The notes under the pieces are model-generated. The model saw only the letters and a list, made by a program, of their open reading frames with translations, did not search any database and was not told the origin of the DNA. The position numbers were made by a program, and so were the translations under genes. 64,000 nucleotides of DNA from Clostridia bacterium (GTDB taxonomy: Bacteria > Bacillota > Clostridia > Christensenellales > CAG-138): NCBI GenBank assembly GCA_016292635.1, contig JAEDIC010000001.1, positions 1 through 64,000 of the forward strand, read 5' to 3'. Positions 16,953 to 25,113 of the stretch are shown piece after piece (the first letter of the stretch is position 1; each line of letters starts with the position of its first letter).

Positions 16953-17075
16953 TAAGAAAAAATCCTCCGCCGCAAGACAGAGGACGAAAAAGCGCATATA
17001 AACTAAGCTCTTATTCATCGCCTCGGCAGGATTTACGCTTGCGCTACCGGCTGTCTTGGGCAATAATTTTTGATT
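16953..17075 (-). promoter_or_regulatory. L10 leader (ribosomal protein L10-L12 autoregulatory element)
   Basis: On the minus strand the segment contains CCCAAGACAGCCGGTAGCGC and AATCCTGCCGAGGCGATGAA, matching the conserved L10-leader core. A terminator-like hairpin TCCTC...GGAGGA with a T-run follows at 16953-16985. It lies between the rplJ promoter and gene. Binding of the L10-L12 complex would repress expression. Confidence 0.85.
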
Positions 17076-17085
17076 TCCACGGGGC

Positions 17086-17114
17086 AGTATATCAAACCGC
17101 CCCGCAGATGTCAA
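17086..17114 (-). promoter_or_regulatory. Sigma-A promoter of rplJL
   Basis: On the minus strand TTGACA (17109-17114), 17 bases, TATACT (17086-17091), immediately upstream of the L10 leader. Confidence 0.9.
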
Positions 17115-17294
17115 GCAAAATTTCGCAGGAATTCCGGCGATTTTTTCGCCGCATCCCACATTTCAGGCCAAGGGCGCATATCCCTTATGCCTTTGATCCG
17201 CTTTCATCCACATATGGGGCAAAAACGGATGGATTCCCTTAGGAATCGGTCCCCCATCAAACGCATTAAGCGCTTTAGCGAAATCGCCGGGCGA

Positions 17295-17984
17295 TTAGAA
17301 CTTCAGGGGGTTGAACTTTACGCCGGGGCCCATGGTGGAGGATACCACCAGGGACTTGATGTAAGCGCCCTTGGCGGCGGCGGGCTTTGCCTTGATGACC
17401 GCGTCCATAAGGGTATTCAGGTTCTCTTCCAGCTTATCAACGCCGAAAGAAGCCTTGCCTACAGGTACGTGAACGATAGCGGTCTTGTCAACGCGATACT
17501 CAACCTTACCGGCCTTGATGTCGCTGATGGCCTTAGCCACGTCCATGGTTACGGTGCCGCTCTTGGGGTTGGGCATGAGGCCCTTAGGACCAAGCACACG
17601 AGCGATGCGGCCAACTACGCCCATCATGTCGGGGGTAGCTACGCAAACGTCGAAGCCAAACCAGTTTTCGGTCTGGATCTTCTTTACCAGATCCTCATCG
17701 CCTACGAAATCGGCGCCGGCGTCCTGAGCTTCCTTAGCCTTGTCGCCCTTTGCGAAAACCAGCACGCGAACCTTTTTGCCGGTACCGTGAGGCAGAACTA
17801 CTGCGCCGCGGACCTGCTGGTCGGCGTGACGGGGGTCAACGCCCAGACGGGCGGAAACTTCGATAGTCTCATCGAACTTAGCCTTGGCGGTAGCAAGAAC
17901 CATTTCGAGACCCTCACGGGGATCGTACAGCTTCTGCTTATCGAAGGACTTTACGCTATCCTGATACTTCTTTCCATGCTTCAT
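17295..17984 (-). CDS. rplA: 50S ribosomal protein L1
   Basis: A 229-residue protein of the mobile L1 stalk, which helps release deacylated tRNA; free L1 usually represses its own operon. Typical segments are LGVDPRHADQQVRGAVVLPH (about 45-64), VVGRIARVLGPKGLMPNPKS and the C-terminal SSTMGPGVKFNP. It follows rplK by 18 bases. Confidence 0.98.
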   Translation of the reverse strand: MKHGKKYQDSVKSFDKQKLYDPREGLEMVLATAKAKFDETIEVSARLGVDPRHADQQVRGAVVLPHGTGKKVRVLVFAKGDKAKEAQDAGADFVGDEDLVKKIQTENWFGFDVCVATPDMMGVVGRIARVLGPKGLMPNPKSGTVTMDVAKAISDIKAGKVEYRVDKTAIVHVPVGKASFGVDKLEENLNTLMDAVIKAKPAAAKGAYIKSLVVSSTMGPGVKFNPLKF

Positions 17985-18002
17985 ATTGAATAGCCCTCCT
18001 TC

Positions 18003-18428
18003 TTAGTCTACCACCACAACGCCCATGCTGCGGGCGGTGCCGGCTACCATGCTCATTGCAGCCTCGAGGCTTGCAGCGTTCAGATCGGGCATCTTCAGCT
18101 CCGCGATCTCCTGAACCTGTGCCTTGGTTATCTTGGCAACCTTCTGGGAATTGGGCTTGCCGGAGGCAGTCTCGATTCCGCAGGCCTTCTTGATAAGAAC
18201 GGCGGCGGGGGGAGTCTTGGTGATGAAGGTGAAGGAACGGTCCTGATAAACGGTGATAACAACGGGGATTATCAGGCCGGCCTGCTTGGCGGTCTTCTCA
18301 TTGAACTCTTTGCAGAAGCCCATGATGTTTACGCCGTGCTGACCCAGAGCAGGGCCTACGGGGGGAGCGGGTGTCGCCTTACCGGCGGGGATCTGCAGCT
18401 TTATAAAGCCGGTGATCTTCTTTGCCAT
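18003..18428 (-). CDS. rplK: 50S ribosomal protein L11
   Basis: A 141-residue protein of the GTPase-associated centre, needed for RelA stimulation and release factor function. Family segments are KLQIPAGKATPAPPVGPALG (about 9-28), GVNIMGFCKEFN and SMGVVV at the C-terminus. ATTAGGAGGAAACTTACAAA precedes the ATG. It is 292 bases downstream of nusG, an unusually long gap containing a repeat. Confidence 0.98.
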   Translation of the reverse strand: MAKKITGFIKLQIPAGKATPAPPVGPALGQHGVNIMGFCKEFNEKTAKQAGLIIPVVITVYQDRSFTFITKTPPAAVLIKKACGIETASGKPNSQKVAKITKAQVQEIAELKMPDLNAASLEAAMSMVAGTARSMGVVVVD

Positions 18429-18720
18429 TTTGTAAGTTTCCTCCTAATATAATGTGGTGCGAGCGGCGCGCCATGGCGGGCACACCTCCCACAATGCAAG
18501 CACCCGAAAGTGCATACATACGCGTTTTGCAAAAGCCCGTTGGTTTTTGCGGTATATTGCGAATTCTGCCTTTTCCCGCAGGTCACGGGCGGCATAATCC
18601 GCGGGGAACGAAAACCCTGCGGTTTTCATCCGCTCCGCCGCGCATATCGCCGGAGCCGGATTGAAATTCACGGGGCTGCGGCCCCTTCACGGTCCCCATG
18701 GGGATCATACCTGAACGGAG
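18429..18720. repeat. Long nusG-rplK spacer with GGGGCTGCGGCCCC hairpin repeat
   Basis: No gene is visible. GGGGCTGCGGCCCC at 18672-18685 with preceding GGATTGAAA belongs to the family seen at 32134-32149 and 35161-35174. GCACTTTCGGGTGC (minus strand, about 18500-18513) is another hairpin nearer rplK. These may be leader structures, but I cannot assign one. Confidence 0.45.
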
Positions 18721-19239
18721 CTATATTTTTTGTACTTCTATATAGTCCAGTTCCACGGGGGTGTTGCGTCCAAACATGGACACGGTCAGCTTTACCTTCT
18801 GGTTCTCGGGGTCCAAGGCCTCCACGGTCCCCACAAAGTTCTCCAGAGGGCCGGAGACTATGCGGACGCTCTCGCCCACCGCCACATCCAGCTTCAGCGC
18901 AATGCGCTCTACGCCCATGGCGGTAACTTCCTCATCGGTAAGAGGTATGGGCTTGGATCCGGGGCCAACAAAGCCGGTAACGCCGCGGGTGTTTCGCACA
19001 ACATACCAGGTCTTGTCGTTCATGATCATCTTGACCATAACGTAGCCGGGATAGGTTTTGCGGTGGGTCACCTTGCGCTTGCCGTCCTTTATCTCAACGA
19101 CTTCCTCGGTGGGATACTTGACCTCGAGTATCATATCCTGAAGGTCGCGGTTCTTTACGGTTTTTTTAAGGTCCTCGGTGACCTTATCCTCATAACCGGA
19201 ATAGGTATGGGCTACATACCACTTTGCTTCCTCGGACAT
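18721..19239 (-). CDS. nusG: Transcription termination/antitermination factor NusG
   Basis: A 172-residue factor that binds RNA polymerase and couples it to Rho or the ribosome. The NGN domain starts KWYVAHTYSGYEDKV and includes YPGYVMVKMIMNDKTWYVVR. The C-terminal KOW domain has VGESVRIVSGPLENFVGTVE (about 123-142). It follows secE by 28 bases in the usual secE-nusG order. Confidence 0.98.
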   Translation of the reverse strand: MSEEAKWYVAHTYSGYEDKVTEDLKKTVKNRDLQDMILEVKYPTEEVVEIKDGKRKVTHRKTYPGYVMVKMIMNDKTWYVVRNTRGVTGFVGPGSKPIPLTDEEVTAMGVERIALKLDVAVGESVRIVSGPLENFVGTVEALDPENQKVKLTVSMFGRNTPVELDYIEVQKI

Positions 19240-19267
19240 ACTCTCTCCTTATAGGGCAGGCTGTGCT

Positions 19268-19483
19268 TTACAGGTTGGCAAGCAGGCCAAGACCTTTGCC
19301 GAATACCAGATCCAGAACGTATATGATTATTGCCATCAGTATGATGAAGGCGATAACGGTAAGAACGTAGGATGCCAGTTCCTTCTTGGTGGGCCAGGAG
19401 AGCTTCTTGACTTCGCCGGAAACTTCCTTGAAGAACTGCCTGATGCTTACCCTGTTCTTCTTTGCGTTGGTTTCGTTTGCCAT
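19268..19483 (-). CDS. secE: Preprotein translocase subunit SecE
   Basis: A 71-residue single-span SecE that clamps the SecY channel. The amphipathic helix VRIRQFFKEVSGEVKKLSWP-like segment (about 12-32) precedes the transmembrane helix (about 43-64). It lies between rpmG and nusG. Confidence 0.97.
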   Translation of the reverse strand: MANETNAKKNRVSIRQFFKEVSGEVKKLSWPTKKELASYVLTVIAFIILMAIIIYVLDLVFGKGLGLLANL

Positions 19484-19502
19484 TGTTGATTACTCCTCGT
19501 AA

Positions 19503-19652
19503 TTACTTGGATTCCTTGTGCAGGGTGTGCTTGCGGCAGAAGCGGCAGTACTTCATGAACTCGATACGATCGGGATCGTTCTTCTTGTTTTTGAAGGTGT
19601 TGTAGTTCCTCTGCTTGCATTCGGTGCAGGCCAATGTGATCTTTACGCGCAT
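19503..19652 (-). CDS. rpmG: 50S ribosomal protein L33 (zinc-binding type)
   Basis: A 49-residue L33 with two Cys pairs (CTEC near 9-12 and CRFC near 36-39), so the zinc-containing C+ form. The start at 19652 is the conserved MRVKITLACTEC, with GAAGGAG upstream. A longer in-frame reading from 19847 runs through the promoter and is not used. It heads the rpmG-secE-nusG-rplKA transcript. Confidence 0.97.
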   Translation of the reverse strand: MRVKITLACTECKQRNYNTFKNKKNDPDRIEFMKYCRFCRKHTLHKESK

Positions 19653-19726
19653 TTTTCTTTCTCCTTCTGTGAATGTAAACGCAGAGCGGCTAAGCCCCGG
19701 CGCTACTGTTTTCGTACCTAAATAAA

Positions 19727-19741
19727 CCCCCGCAAAGGGGG
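19727..19741 (-). promoter_or_regulatory. 5' hairpin at the start of the rpmG mRNA
   Basis: CCCCC-loop-GGGGG followed on the minus strand by TTTATTT. It begins only about five bases after the predicted transcription start, so it is either a 5' stabilising cap hairpin or a very early attenuator. Confidence 0.5.
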
Positions 19742-19752
19742 ATACCTTAAGT

Positions 19753-19781
19753 AATTTATCACAGAGACCGCCGTATGTCAA
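19753..19781 (-). promoter_or_regulatory. Sigma-A promoter of rpmG-secE-nusG-rplKA
   Basis: On the minus strand TTGACA (19776-19781), 17 bases, TAAATT (19753-19758), about 100 bases before rpmG. Confidence 0.85.
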
Positions 19782-19784
19782 TGC

Positions 19785-19812
19785 AAAAATCGCCCGAAGG
19801 GGGCGGTTTTTT
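19785..19812. terminator. Bidirectional terminator upstream of rpmG
   Basis: CGCCC-GAAG-GGGCG with A-run before and T-run after. It ends the minus-strand solute-binding-protein transcript just before the rpmG promoter. Confidence 0.8.
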
Positions 19813-19884
19813 GATATTTTTTCCCACCTTGTGTGCGGTCCCGTCAATTGTAGGCATATGTTGTGGTGGGCCGCCCGGGCAGGG

Positions 19885-20775
19885 CTACATCAAGCCGTAT
19901 TTTGCATGAAGCTCGTACATCTCTCCGCTCTCCCACAGGTCGTTTATTACCATGCCTGCAATATCCGCCAGGATGGAGTTGTCGGACGCGGTCATAACGC
20001 AGTAATCCACCGTTCCGAAGGAAAGGGACGTGGGCACTATGTCGTATTGGGTCTTTAACTGGTCAAAGTGCAGCCTGGTCAGGGCCACGCCGCCCACCTC
20101 GCCCTTCATAAGGCCTGTGATAAGGTCGTCATAGGAGGGATATGCCCGCTTTGTTATCACAAAGGAGGTATTCTCCGCCACAAAGGCGTCCACCAATGCG
20201 TCCTCGGCGCTGTTTCTAAGGGCATTATCCTGTATAAGGCCGATGGTAAAATTCTTCAGGGCAAAGGAGCTTGTGCCGCTCATTACCGCCAATATACACT
20301 CGTCGCTGTAGTAGCTTGAAGAATAATAATATGAAGGAGCCATGGAGGGGCTCATCATGGCGATCACCATATCCACGGTGCCGTCGTCCAGCTTTGTGCT
20401 GCTGGTCATGGTGCTTACCTCCACCAGCTGCAAGCTGTTCTCCAAATCGGTCTCCGGCAGTATCCGCTCCGCAATTCGCCTGGCCAGCGCCTGCTCAAGG
20501 CCGTCATCTCCGTTAAGGCCCGGCATATCTCTGCGTATACCCACCCTGAGCACGCCGCGCTCCTCTATTGTTTTTACCTCAGGGGTGGCCATGAGCTGGG
20601 TCTCCGTGCCCCCCACAAGCAGCAGTATTATAACCGCCAAAAGGCCCGCCCCAAACGCTATGGCTCTGCGCCAGGGCCTGCCCTCGTCTCCTATAAGGGT
20701 GAAATTCACCCGCTTGAAATTCAGCTGAAGGCGCTTTGCCCTGCGCCGCAGCCGCCTTGAGAAGCTCTCTTTCAT
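19885..20775 (-). CDS. Membrane-anchored solute-binding protein (SBP_bac_3, amino-acid type)
   Basis: A 296-residue periplasmic-binding-protein type II domain. A basic N-terminus precedes an uncleaved membrane helix (about 38-56), followed by the domain starting TIEERGVLRVGIRRDMPG. LDDGTVDMVIAMM (about 153-165) and a hinge-crossing second lobe match the family that binds amino acids or acts as sensors. No permease or ATPase is adjacent, so it may be a sensor or orphan receptor. The start at 20775 is preferred; the promoter TATAAT ends only 7 bases earlier and there is no clear Shine-Dalgarno, so a leaderless mRNA is likely. Confidence 0.75.
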   Translation of the reverse strand: MKESFSRRLRRRAKRLQLNFKRVNFTLIGDEGRPWRRAIAFGAGLLAVIILLLVGGTETQLMATPEVKTIEERGVLRVGIRRDMPGLNGDDGLEQALARRIAERILPETDLENSLQLVEVSTMTSSTKLDDGTVDMVIAMMSPSMAPSYYYSSSYYSDECILAVMSGTSSFALKNFTIGLIQDNALRNSAEDALVDAFVAENTSFVITKRAYPSYDDLITGLMKGEVGGVALTRLHFDQLKTQYDIVPTSLSFGTVDYCVMTASDNSILADIAGMVINDLWESGEMYELHAKYGLM

Positions 20776-20782
20776 GGTTATG

Positions 20783-20812
20783 ATTATATCCCCATACCCT
20801 CTGCCTTGACAA
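20783..20812 (-). promoter_or_regulatory. Promoter of the solute-binding protein, leaderless geometry
   Basis: On the minus strand TTGTCA (20807-20812), 18 bases, TATAAT (20783-20788). The ATG at 20775 begins 7 bases after the -10 box. Confidence 0.55.
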
Positions 20813-20837
20813 GTAAACAATCATGCTGTCTGTTTCG

Positions 20838-20867
20838 TTGACAAAGGCACATATATAAAGGTATACT
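20838..20867 (+). promoter_or_regulatory. Sigma-A promoter of alaS
   Basis: TTGACA (20838-20843), 18 bases, TATACT (20862-20867), about 78 bases before the alaS start. A plain leader follows; no T-box core is present. Confidence 0.85.
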
Positions 20868-20945
20868 TTATTTGTGCCAATGTGGCTTTTTATGGCTGTG
20901 ACATACTGAATTCTCGTAAATCAAATTTCAAGAGAGGTATATAAT

Positions 20946-22739
20946 ATGAGACTGCTGAAATCCCACGAGCTTCGCAAGCTTTACCTTGACTTTTTCCGGG
21001 AAAAGGGCCATGCCATCATCCCCTCCGCCTCCCTGATACCCGAAAACGACCCCACTGTGCTGTTCACCACCGCCGGTATGCATCCCCTGGTACCCTACCT
21101 TATGGGTGAAAAGCATCCTGAGGGCGTGCGCCTTGCGGACGTTCAGAAGTGCATCCGCACAGGCGATATAGACGAAGTGGGCGATTCTTCCCACTGCACC
21201 TTCTTTGAAATGCTGGGCAACTGGTCCCTGGGCGATTATTTCAAGAAGGAATCCATCGCCTTCTCCTGGGAATTTCTTACCGATGAAAAGTGGCTTGGCA
21301 TTGACAAGGACAAGCTGTATTTCACCTGCTTCGCCGGCGACGCCGACGCCCCCCGCGATACCTATTCCCACGACCGCTGGGTAGAGATGGGCGTTGACCC
21401 CAGCCACATATTCTATCTTGACAAAAAGCACAACTGGTGGGGCCCTGCCGGTATCACCGGTCCCTGCGGCCCGGACACCGAGATATTCTACGACACCGGC
21501 AAGCCCAAGTGCTGCGATGGCTGCGACCCCTCCTGCTCCTGCGGCAAGTATCTGGAGATATGGAACAACGTATTCATGGAATACAATAAAAAAGCGGACG
21601 GCACATTTGAGCCTCTGACCCAGCAAAACGTTGACACCGGCATGGGCCTTGACCGCACCATCGCCACCCTGCAGGGCGTTGAAAGCGTATACGACACCGA
21701 CGCATTCACCGGCATAATCGCCGCCATAGAGCAGCTTTCCGGCAAGTCCTTCAAAGCGGACGCGGAAACCACCCGCGCCTTCCGCATAGTGGCAGACCAC
21801 ATCCGCTGCTCCACCTTCATCCTCGGAGACCACCGGGGCGTTACCCCCTCCAACGTGGACCAGGGCTACATCCTCCGCCGCCTTATCCGCCGTGCCATCC
21901 GCTTCGCAATGCAGCTTGGCATGCCCGAGGACAGCCTCCGCACCGTAGCCGAGGCGGTTATCGCCCAATACGGCGATGTATACCCCGAGCTCATCGAAAA
22001 CCGGGAAAAGATCACCTCCGAGCTTTCCAAGGAGGAATCCCGCTTCCAGAAGGCTCTGCGCAACGGCACCAAGGAATTTGAGCGCATAAAGAACACCTTC
22101 CCCGATGGTCGCATAGACGGCGAGACCGCCTTCCACCTTTACGATACCTTCGGCTTCCCCATCGAATTTACCTGTGAGCTTGCGGGCGAAAACGGCCTTA
22201 CCGTTGACATGGATGGCTTCAACGCCGCTTTCGAGGCACATCAGAAAAAGTCCCAGGCAGGCGCAGAGCAGCGCTTCAAGGGCGGCCTTGCGGATACCAG
22301 CGTTGAGACCGCGCGGCTCCACACCGCCACCCACCTGCTGCAGGCGGCCCTGCGCAAGGTGCTGAACGACGACAAGATATCCCAGCGCGGCTCCAACATC
22401 ACCGCCGAGCGTCTCCGCTTTGACTTCAGCTTTGAGCGCAAGATGACCAAAGAAGAGCTCAGCGCCGTTGAAGCCCTGGTGAACCAGTGGATACAGGCCA
22501 AGGCTCCCATCTCCTGCGAGGAGATGACCGTTGACCAAGCCCGTGAGCAGGGCGCCGTAGGCCTCTTTGGCGATAAGTACGGCGAGCGTGTAAAGGTTTA
22601 TACCATGGGCGAATTCTCCAAGGAGATCTGCGGCGGTCCCCATGCGGAAAACACCGGCGATCTTGGCACCTTCAAAATAAAGAAGGAAGAAGCCTCCAGC
22701 GCGGGCGTGCGCCGCATAAAGGCCGTGTTGGAATACTAA
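20946..22739 (+). CDS. alaS: Alanyl-tRNA synthetase, short form without C-terminal domain
   Basis: A 597-residue class II enzyme charging tRNA-Ala. The catalytic domain opens with RKLYLDFFREKGHAIIPSAS and contains FEMLGNWSLGDYFK. A Cys-rich insertion (CCDGCDPSCSCGK, about 190-202) is likely zinc-binding. The editing domain is complete, with HTATH (about 459-463) and CGGPH (about 563-567), whose residues bind zinc and clear Ser-tRNA-Ala. The protein stops right after GVRRIKAV, so the coiled coil and DHHA1/C-Ala region (about 270 residues in most AlaRS) is missing. Short AlaRS forms of this length are known. It appears intact rather than truncated by mutation. Confidence 0.93.
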   Translation: MRLLKSHELRKLYLDFFREKGHAIIPSASLIPENDPTVLFTTAGMHPLVPYLMGEKHPEGVRLADVQKCIRTGDIDEVGDSSHCTFFEMLGNWSLGDYFKKESIAFSWEFLTDEKWLGIDKDKLYFTCFAGDADAPRDTYSHDRWVEMGVDPSHIFYLDKKHNWWGPAGITGPCGPDTEIFYDTGKPKCCDGCDPSCSCGKYLEIWNNVFMEYNKKADGTFEPLTQQNVDTGMGLDRTIATLQGVESVYDTDAFTGIIAAIEQLSGKSFKADAETTRAFRIVADHIRCSTFILGDHRGVTPSNVDQGYILRRLIRRAIRFAMQLGMPEDSLRTVAEAVIAQYGDVYPELIENREKITSELSKEESRFQKALRNGTKEFERIKNTFPDGRIDGETAFHLYDTFGFPIEFTCELAGENGLTVDMDGFNAAFEAHQKKSQAGAEQRFKGGLADTSVETARLHTATHLLQAALRKVLNDDKISQRGSNITAERLRFDFSFERKMTKEELSAVEALVNQWIQAKAPISCEEMTVDQAREQGAVGLFGDKYGERVKVYTMGEFSKEICGGPHAENTGDLGTFKIKKEEASSAGVRRIKAVLEY

Positions 22740-23179
22740 GATATGATTCCTCCGGGAGGCCCTGCCCCCTGCGCCCCAGCTTCCCTTCCTAAGAAAGGAA
22801 GCGAAGGATGCCATGATATAGAATATTTCCGCCCGATACGGTATCTTTCCGCCAACGGCGCGGAAAGATACTCAACAGGATAACCTTACTTTCAAATTTG
22901 CCCGGCCTCCCCGGGCAAATTTAGAATAGAGGAAAGCGCAGGGCGTCATTGCGTTTACAAGTATACGGGATTTTACCCGTTCCCGCCTTCTTCGTCAGGC
23001 GGAGGTACATTAAAAGGGTGGTGCGTGGGGCAGTAAGCTAAAAAAGCCTCGCCAACAGCCAACGCGCCTGAGCCCGCTTATACCAACAGCGTTTTTACCC
23101 TCATCTTTTCTTTTGCTTCTTTTTTCTTTTCAATGCGAAAAGAAAAAAAGAAGATAACTACCCAAGCGAGGTGCACATT
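22740..23179. other. Intergenic region with repeat and hairpins
   Basis: No gene is seen. It holds hairpins at about 22784-22806 (CTTCCCTTCC...GGAAGCGAAGG), 22843-22874 (TATCTTTCCGCC...GCGCGGAAAGATA) and 22894-22921 (AAATTTGCCCGG...CCGGGCAAATTT). The repeat copy at 22981-23040 matches those at 7780-7830 and 27106-27150. Another hairpin at 23118-23154 (CTTCTTTTTTCTTTTC...GAAAAGAAAAAAGAAG) could terminate transcription before the next gene. Confidence 0.5.
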
Positions 23180-23917
23180 ATGCCCGATTGGTTCACCTAT
23201 GAATGGCACATGGAGGGAGACCCGGCGAATTTTGCCGTGGATACCTCCTATCTCTCAAAGGCGCCCCATCCCAACAAGCCGGTGCTGATGCACATCCGCT
23301 GCGAAATGCAGGATCAGGGAGAGCTCAGCGCCCGGGGCCGGCGGCACATTGACCGCGTCGAGAAGAAATGCATAAAGGAGCTTAAAGCCCTGTACGTTGG
23401 CTATATTCAGGACGCCAGCCGCCGTGTCATGTTCTTTTATACAGACCGACCGGAGCGCAGCCGCGCCCTTGAGGAAATAGCGGACAAGGAAAGGTTCCTT
23501 TACTGCGCCGTGGGCTGCACGGATGACCCGGAATGGAACACCTACCTGGGCCTGCTGTATCCCGATGCGGCAAAATTCCAAACCGAATCCAACCGCGAGA
23601 ACATAGAGCTTTACCGCAGAAAAGGCGACTGCGTTACCGCCGCAAGGCGCATAACCTTCCATATGTATTTCCCCCTGGAAAATCACGTTGTCCAGTTTGC
23701 GGAGGAGGCCCGCCTTGCAGGCTTTGCCATAGGGGATGTGGAATTTTCCCCTGAGCTGGATGAGCCCTACGGCATAGCTTTGCACCGGATAGGCACGCTG
23801 GAAAAGCCCTGCCTTGACGCATACACCACCGACGCCATATACCTTGCGGAAAAGTATCTTGGCAAGCTGCTGTACTGGAACTGCCCTATGATACCCAAGA
23901 ACAGCCCGCTGAGGTAA
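23180..23917 (+). CDS. DUF695 / RraB-domain protein
   Basis: A 245-residue protein with an N-terminal DUF695-like half (about 1-125, with ARGRRHIDRVEKKCIKELKA) and a C-terminal half resembling RraB (about 140-240, with RRKGDCVTAARRITFHMYFP). RraB is a regulator of RNase E in Proteobacteria, but in Firmicutes this fusion has no known partner. The ATG at 23180 is chosen because GCGAGGTG lies six bases upstream. It stands alone between two terminator-like hairpins. Family call is from motif pattern; function is open. Confidence 0.75.
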   Translation: MPDWFTYEWHMEGDPANFAVDTSYLSKAPHPNKPVLMHIRCEMQDQGELSARGRRHIDRVEKKCIKELKALYVGYIQDASRRVMFFYTDRPERSRALEEIADKERFLYCAVGCTDDPEWNTYLGLLYPDAAKFQTESNRENIELYRRKGDCVTAARRITFHMYFPLENHVVQFAEEARLAGFAIGDVEFSPELDEPYGIALHRIGTLEKPCLDAYTTDAIYLAEKYLGKLLYWNCPMIPKNSPLR

Positions 23918-23925
23918 AATGAATA

Positions 23926-23957
23926 AAAAGCAAGCGCCAGCGGCATGAGCCTCTGGC
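23926..23957. terminator. Bidirectional terminator
   Basis: GCGCCAG ... CTGGCGC with A-run and T-run flanks lies between the convergent DUF695/RraB-like and degV genes. Confidence 0.8.
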
Positions 23958-23997
23958 GCATTTTTCGCATTTTATTTTATATGCGGTTTTGCCGGCC

Positions 23998-24846
23998 TTA
24001 CTTCCTCAGGAACAGAACGCCAAGGGTATTTCTGCCGCAGTGTGAGGATACGGTGCAGCCCGCCCGGGTGATTATCACCTCTTCAAAGGGCAGCGCTTCC
24101 CTTACCTGGCTGGCGCACTGTTCCACTATCTCCTCATCGCAGCCCGCATGGGTGACGAACGCGCGTTCAAGGCTGATATCCTCGCCATCCTCCAGCTGGT
24201 CTGCGATATATTTCTTCAATACGGCGGCAAACCTGCCCCGGTATTTCCTGTCAACTCCCATTTTGCCCTCCTTAACGGCTATGCAGGGCTTTATCTGCAC
24301 AAGGTTCGCTCCGAGGGCGGCAAGGGCGGAGCAGCGCCCTCCCTTATAGAGAAAGGTAAGGTCATCCACCACGAAGGATGCGCTTACTTTTTCCCTAAGG
24401 GCGGTACATTCCCTTGCGATGTCCTCTGGACGCATCCCCCTGTCCCGCATATCGCAGGCGGACAGCAGGAGAAGGCCGCCGCCGGAGGACAGGTTTGCGG
24501 TATCCACAACGTACACGTTTTCGAATTCCTTTGCCGCAAGGCAGGCGTTGCCGTATGTGGAGGACATTGCCGAGCTTATGGTGAAAAACACAACGGCGCT
24601 GCCGTCGGCAGTGTGCTCCTTGAAGAACTCGTAAAAGTCCGCCGTATTTATTGCGGAAGTCTTGGGCAGCTCGCCGGTCTCCTCATAGAGCTTATATATC
24701 ATGTCCGGATGGATGTCCACCCCGTCCGCATACAGCCTGTCCCCAAGGTTTATGCCAAGGGGAAGCACCTTTACCCCATGGCGGGCGATAAGCTCAGGGC
24801 CTATGTCCGTGGTACTGTCGCTGGCAATTATCACTTTATTCATCAT
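23998..24846 (-). CDS. DegV family fatty-acid-binding protein
   Basis: A 282-residue DegV protein. These bind fatty acids and hand them to the FakA kinase for phosphorylation and phospholipid synthesis. Motifs are IIASDSTTDIGPELIARHGV (near 4-23), PKTSAINTADFYEFF (about 60-74), with the conserved Thr-Ser, and ISSAMSSTYGNA (about 88-99). The start at 24846 has GGAGA seven bases upstream. No fakA homologue is adjacent. It is a single-gene unit with its own promoter and shares a convergent terminator with the previous gene. Confidence 0.92.
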   Translation of the reverse strand: MMNKVIIASDSTTDIGPELIARHGVKVLPLGINLGDRLYADGVDIHPDMIYKLYEETGELPKTSAINTADFYEFFKEHTADGSAVVFFTISSAMSSTYGNACLAAKEFENVYVVDTANLSSGGGLLLLSACDMRDRGMRPEDIARECTALREKVSASFVVDDLTFLYKGGRCSALAALGANLVQIKPCIAVKEGKMGVDRKYRGRFAAVLKKYIADQLEDGEDISLERAFVTHAGCDEEIVEQCASQVREALPFEEVIITRAGCTVSSHCGRNTLGVLFLRK

Positions 24847-24901
24847 AAAAATTCTCCGGAAAACCGTCCTGGCGGTTTTAATCAAATTTTAATCTTTGGT
24901 T

Positions 24902-24930
24902 ATTATATTAAAATTTGCCATTCAGGTCAA
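24902..24930 (-). promoter_or_regulatory. Sigma-A promoter of degV
   Basis: On the minus strand TTGACC (24925-24930), 17 bases, TATAAT (24902-24907), about 50 bases upstream of the start. Confidence 0.82.
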
Positions 24931-25071
24931 AGGTTATAGGCCAAAAAAATGTGAAAGATGTATGAACTCGAGGCTTTCCGGCAAAATGCGGCAGGTTGGT
25001 ACGGTTTTGCGCCGCCGGGAAGTATACGCGGCTCGCGGCGACGAGGGGGGCGAATTTTAACAACTCCTCAC

Positions 25072-25100
25072 AAAAAGAGACGCACGATGGCGTCTCTTTA
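25072..25100 (-). terminator. Intrinsic terminator of telA-xpaC
   Basis: AGAGACGC ... GCGTCTCT followed on the minus strand by TTTTTG, 13 bases after the xpaC-like stop. Confidence 0.88.
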
Positions 25101-25113
25101 TGCCCGCTTTAAA

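Noticed and set aside
20928..22814. A 628-codon open frame antisense to alaS
   Set aside because: Shadow of the real gene; Gly/Ala/Val/His-rich composition typical of antisense frames.
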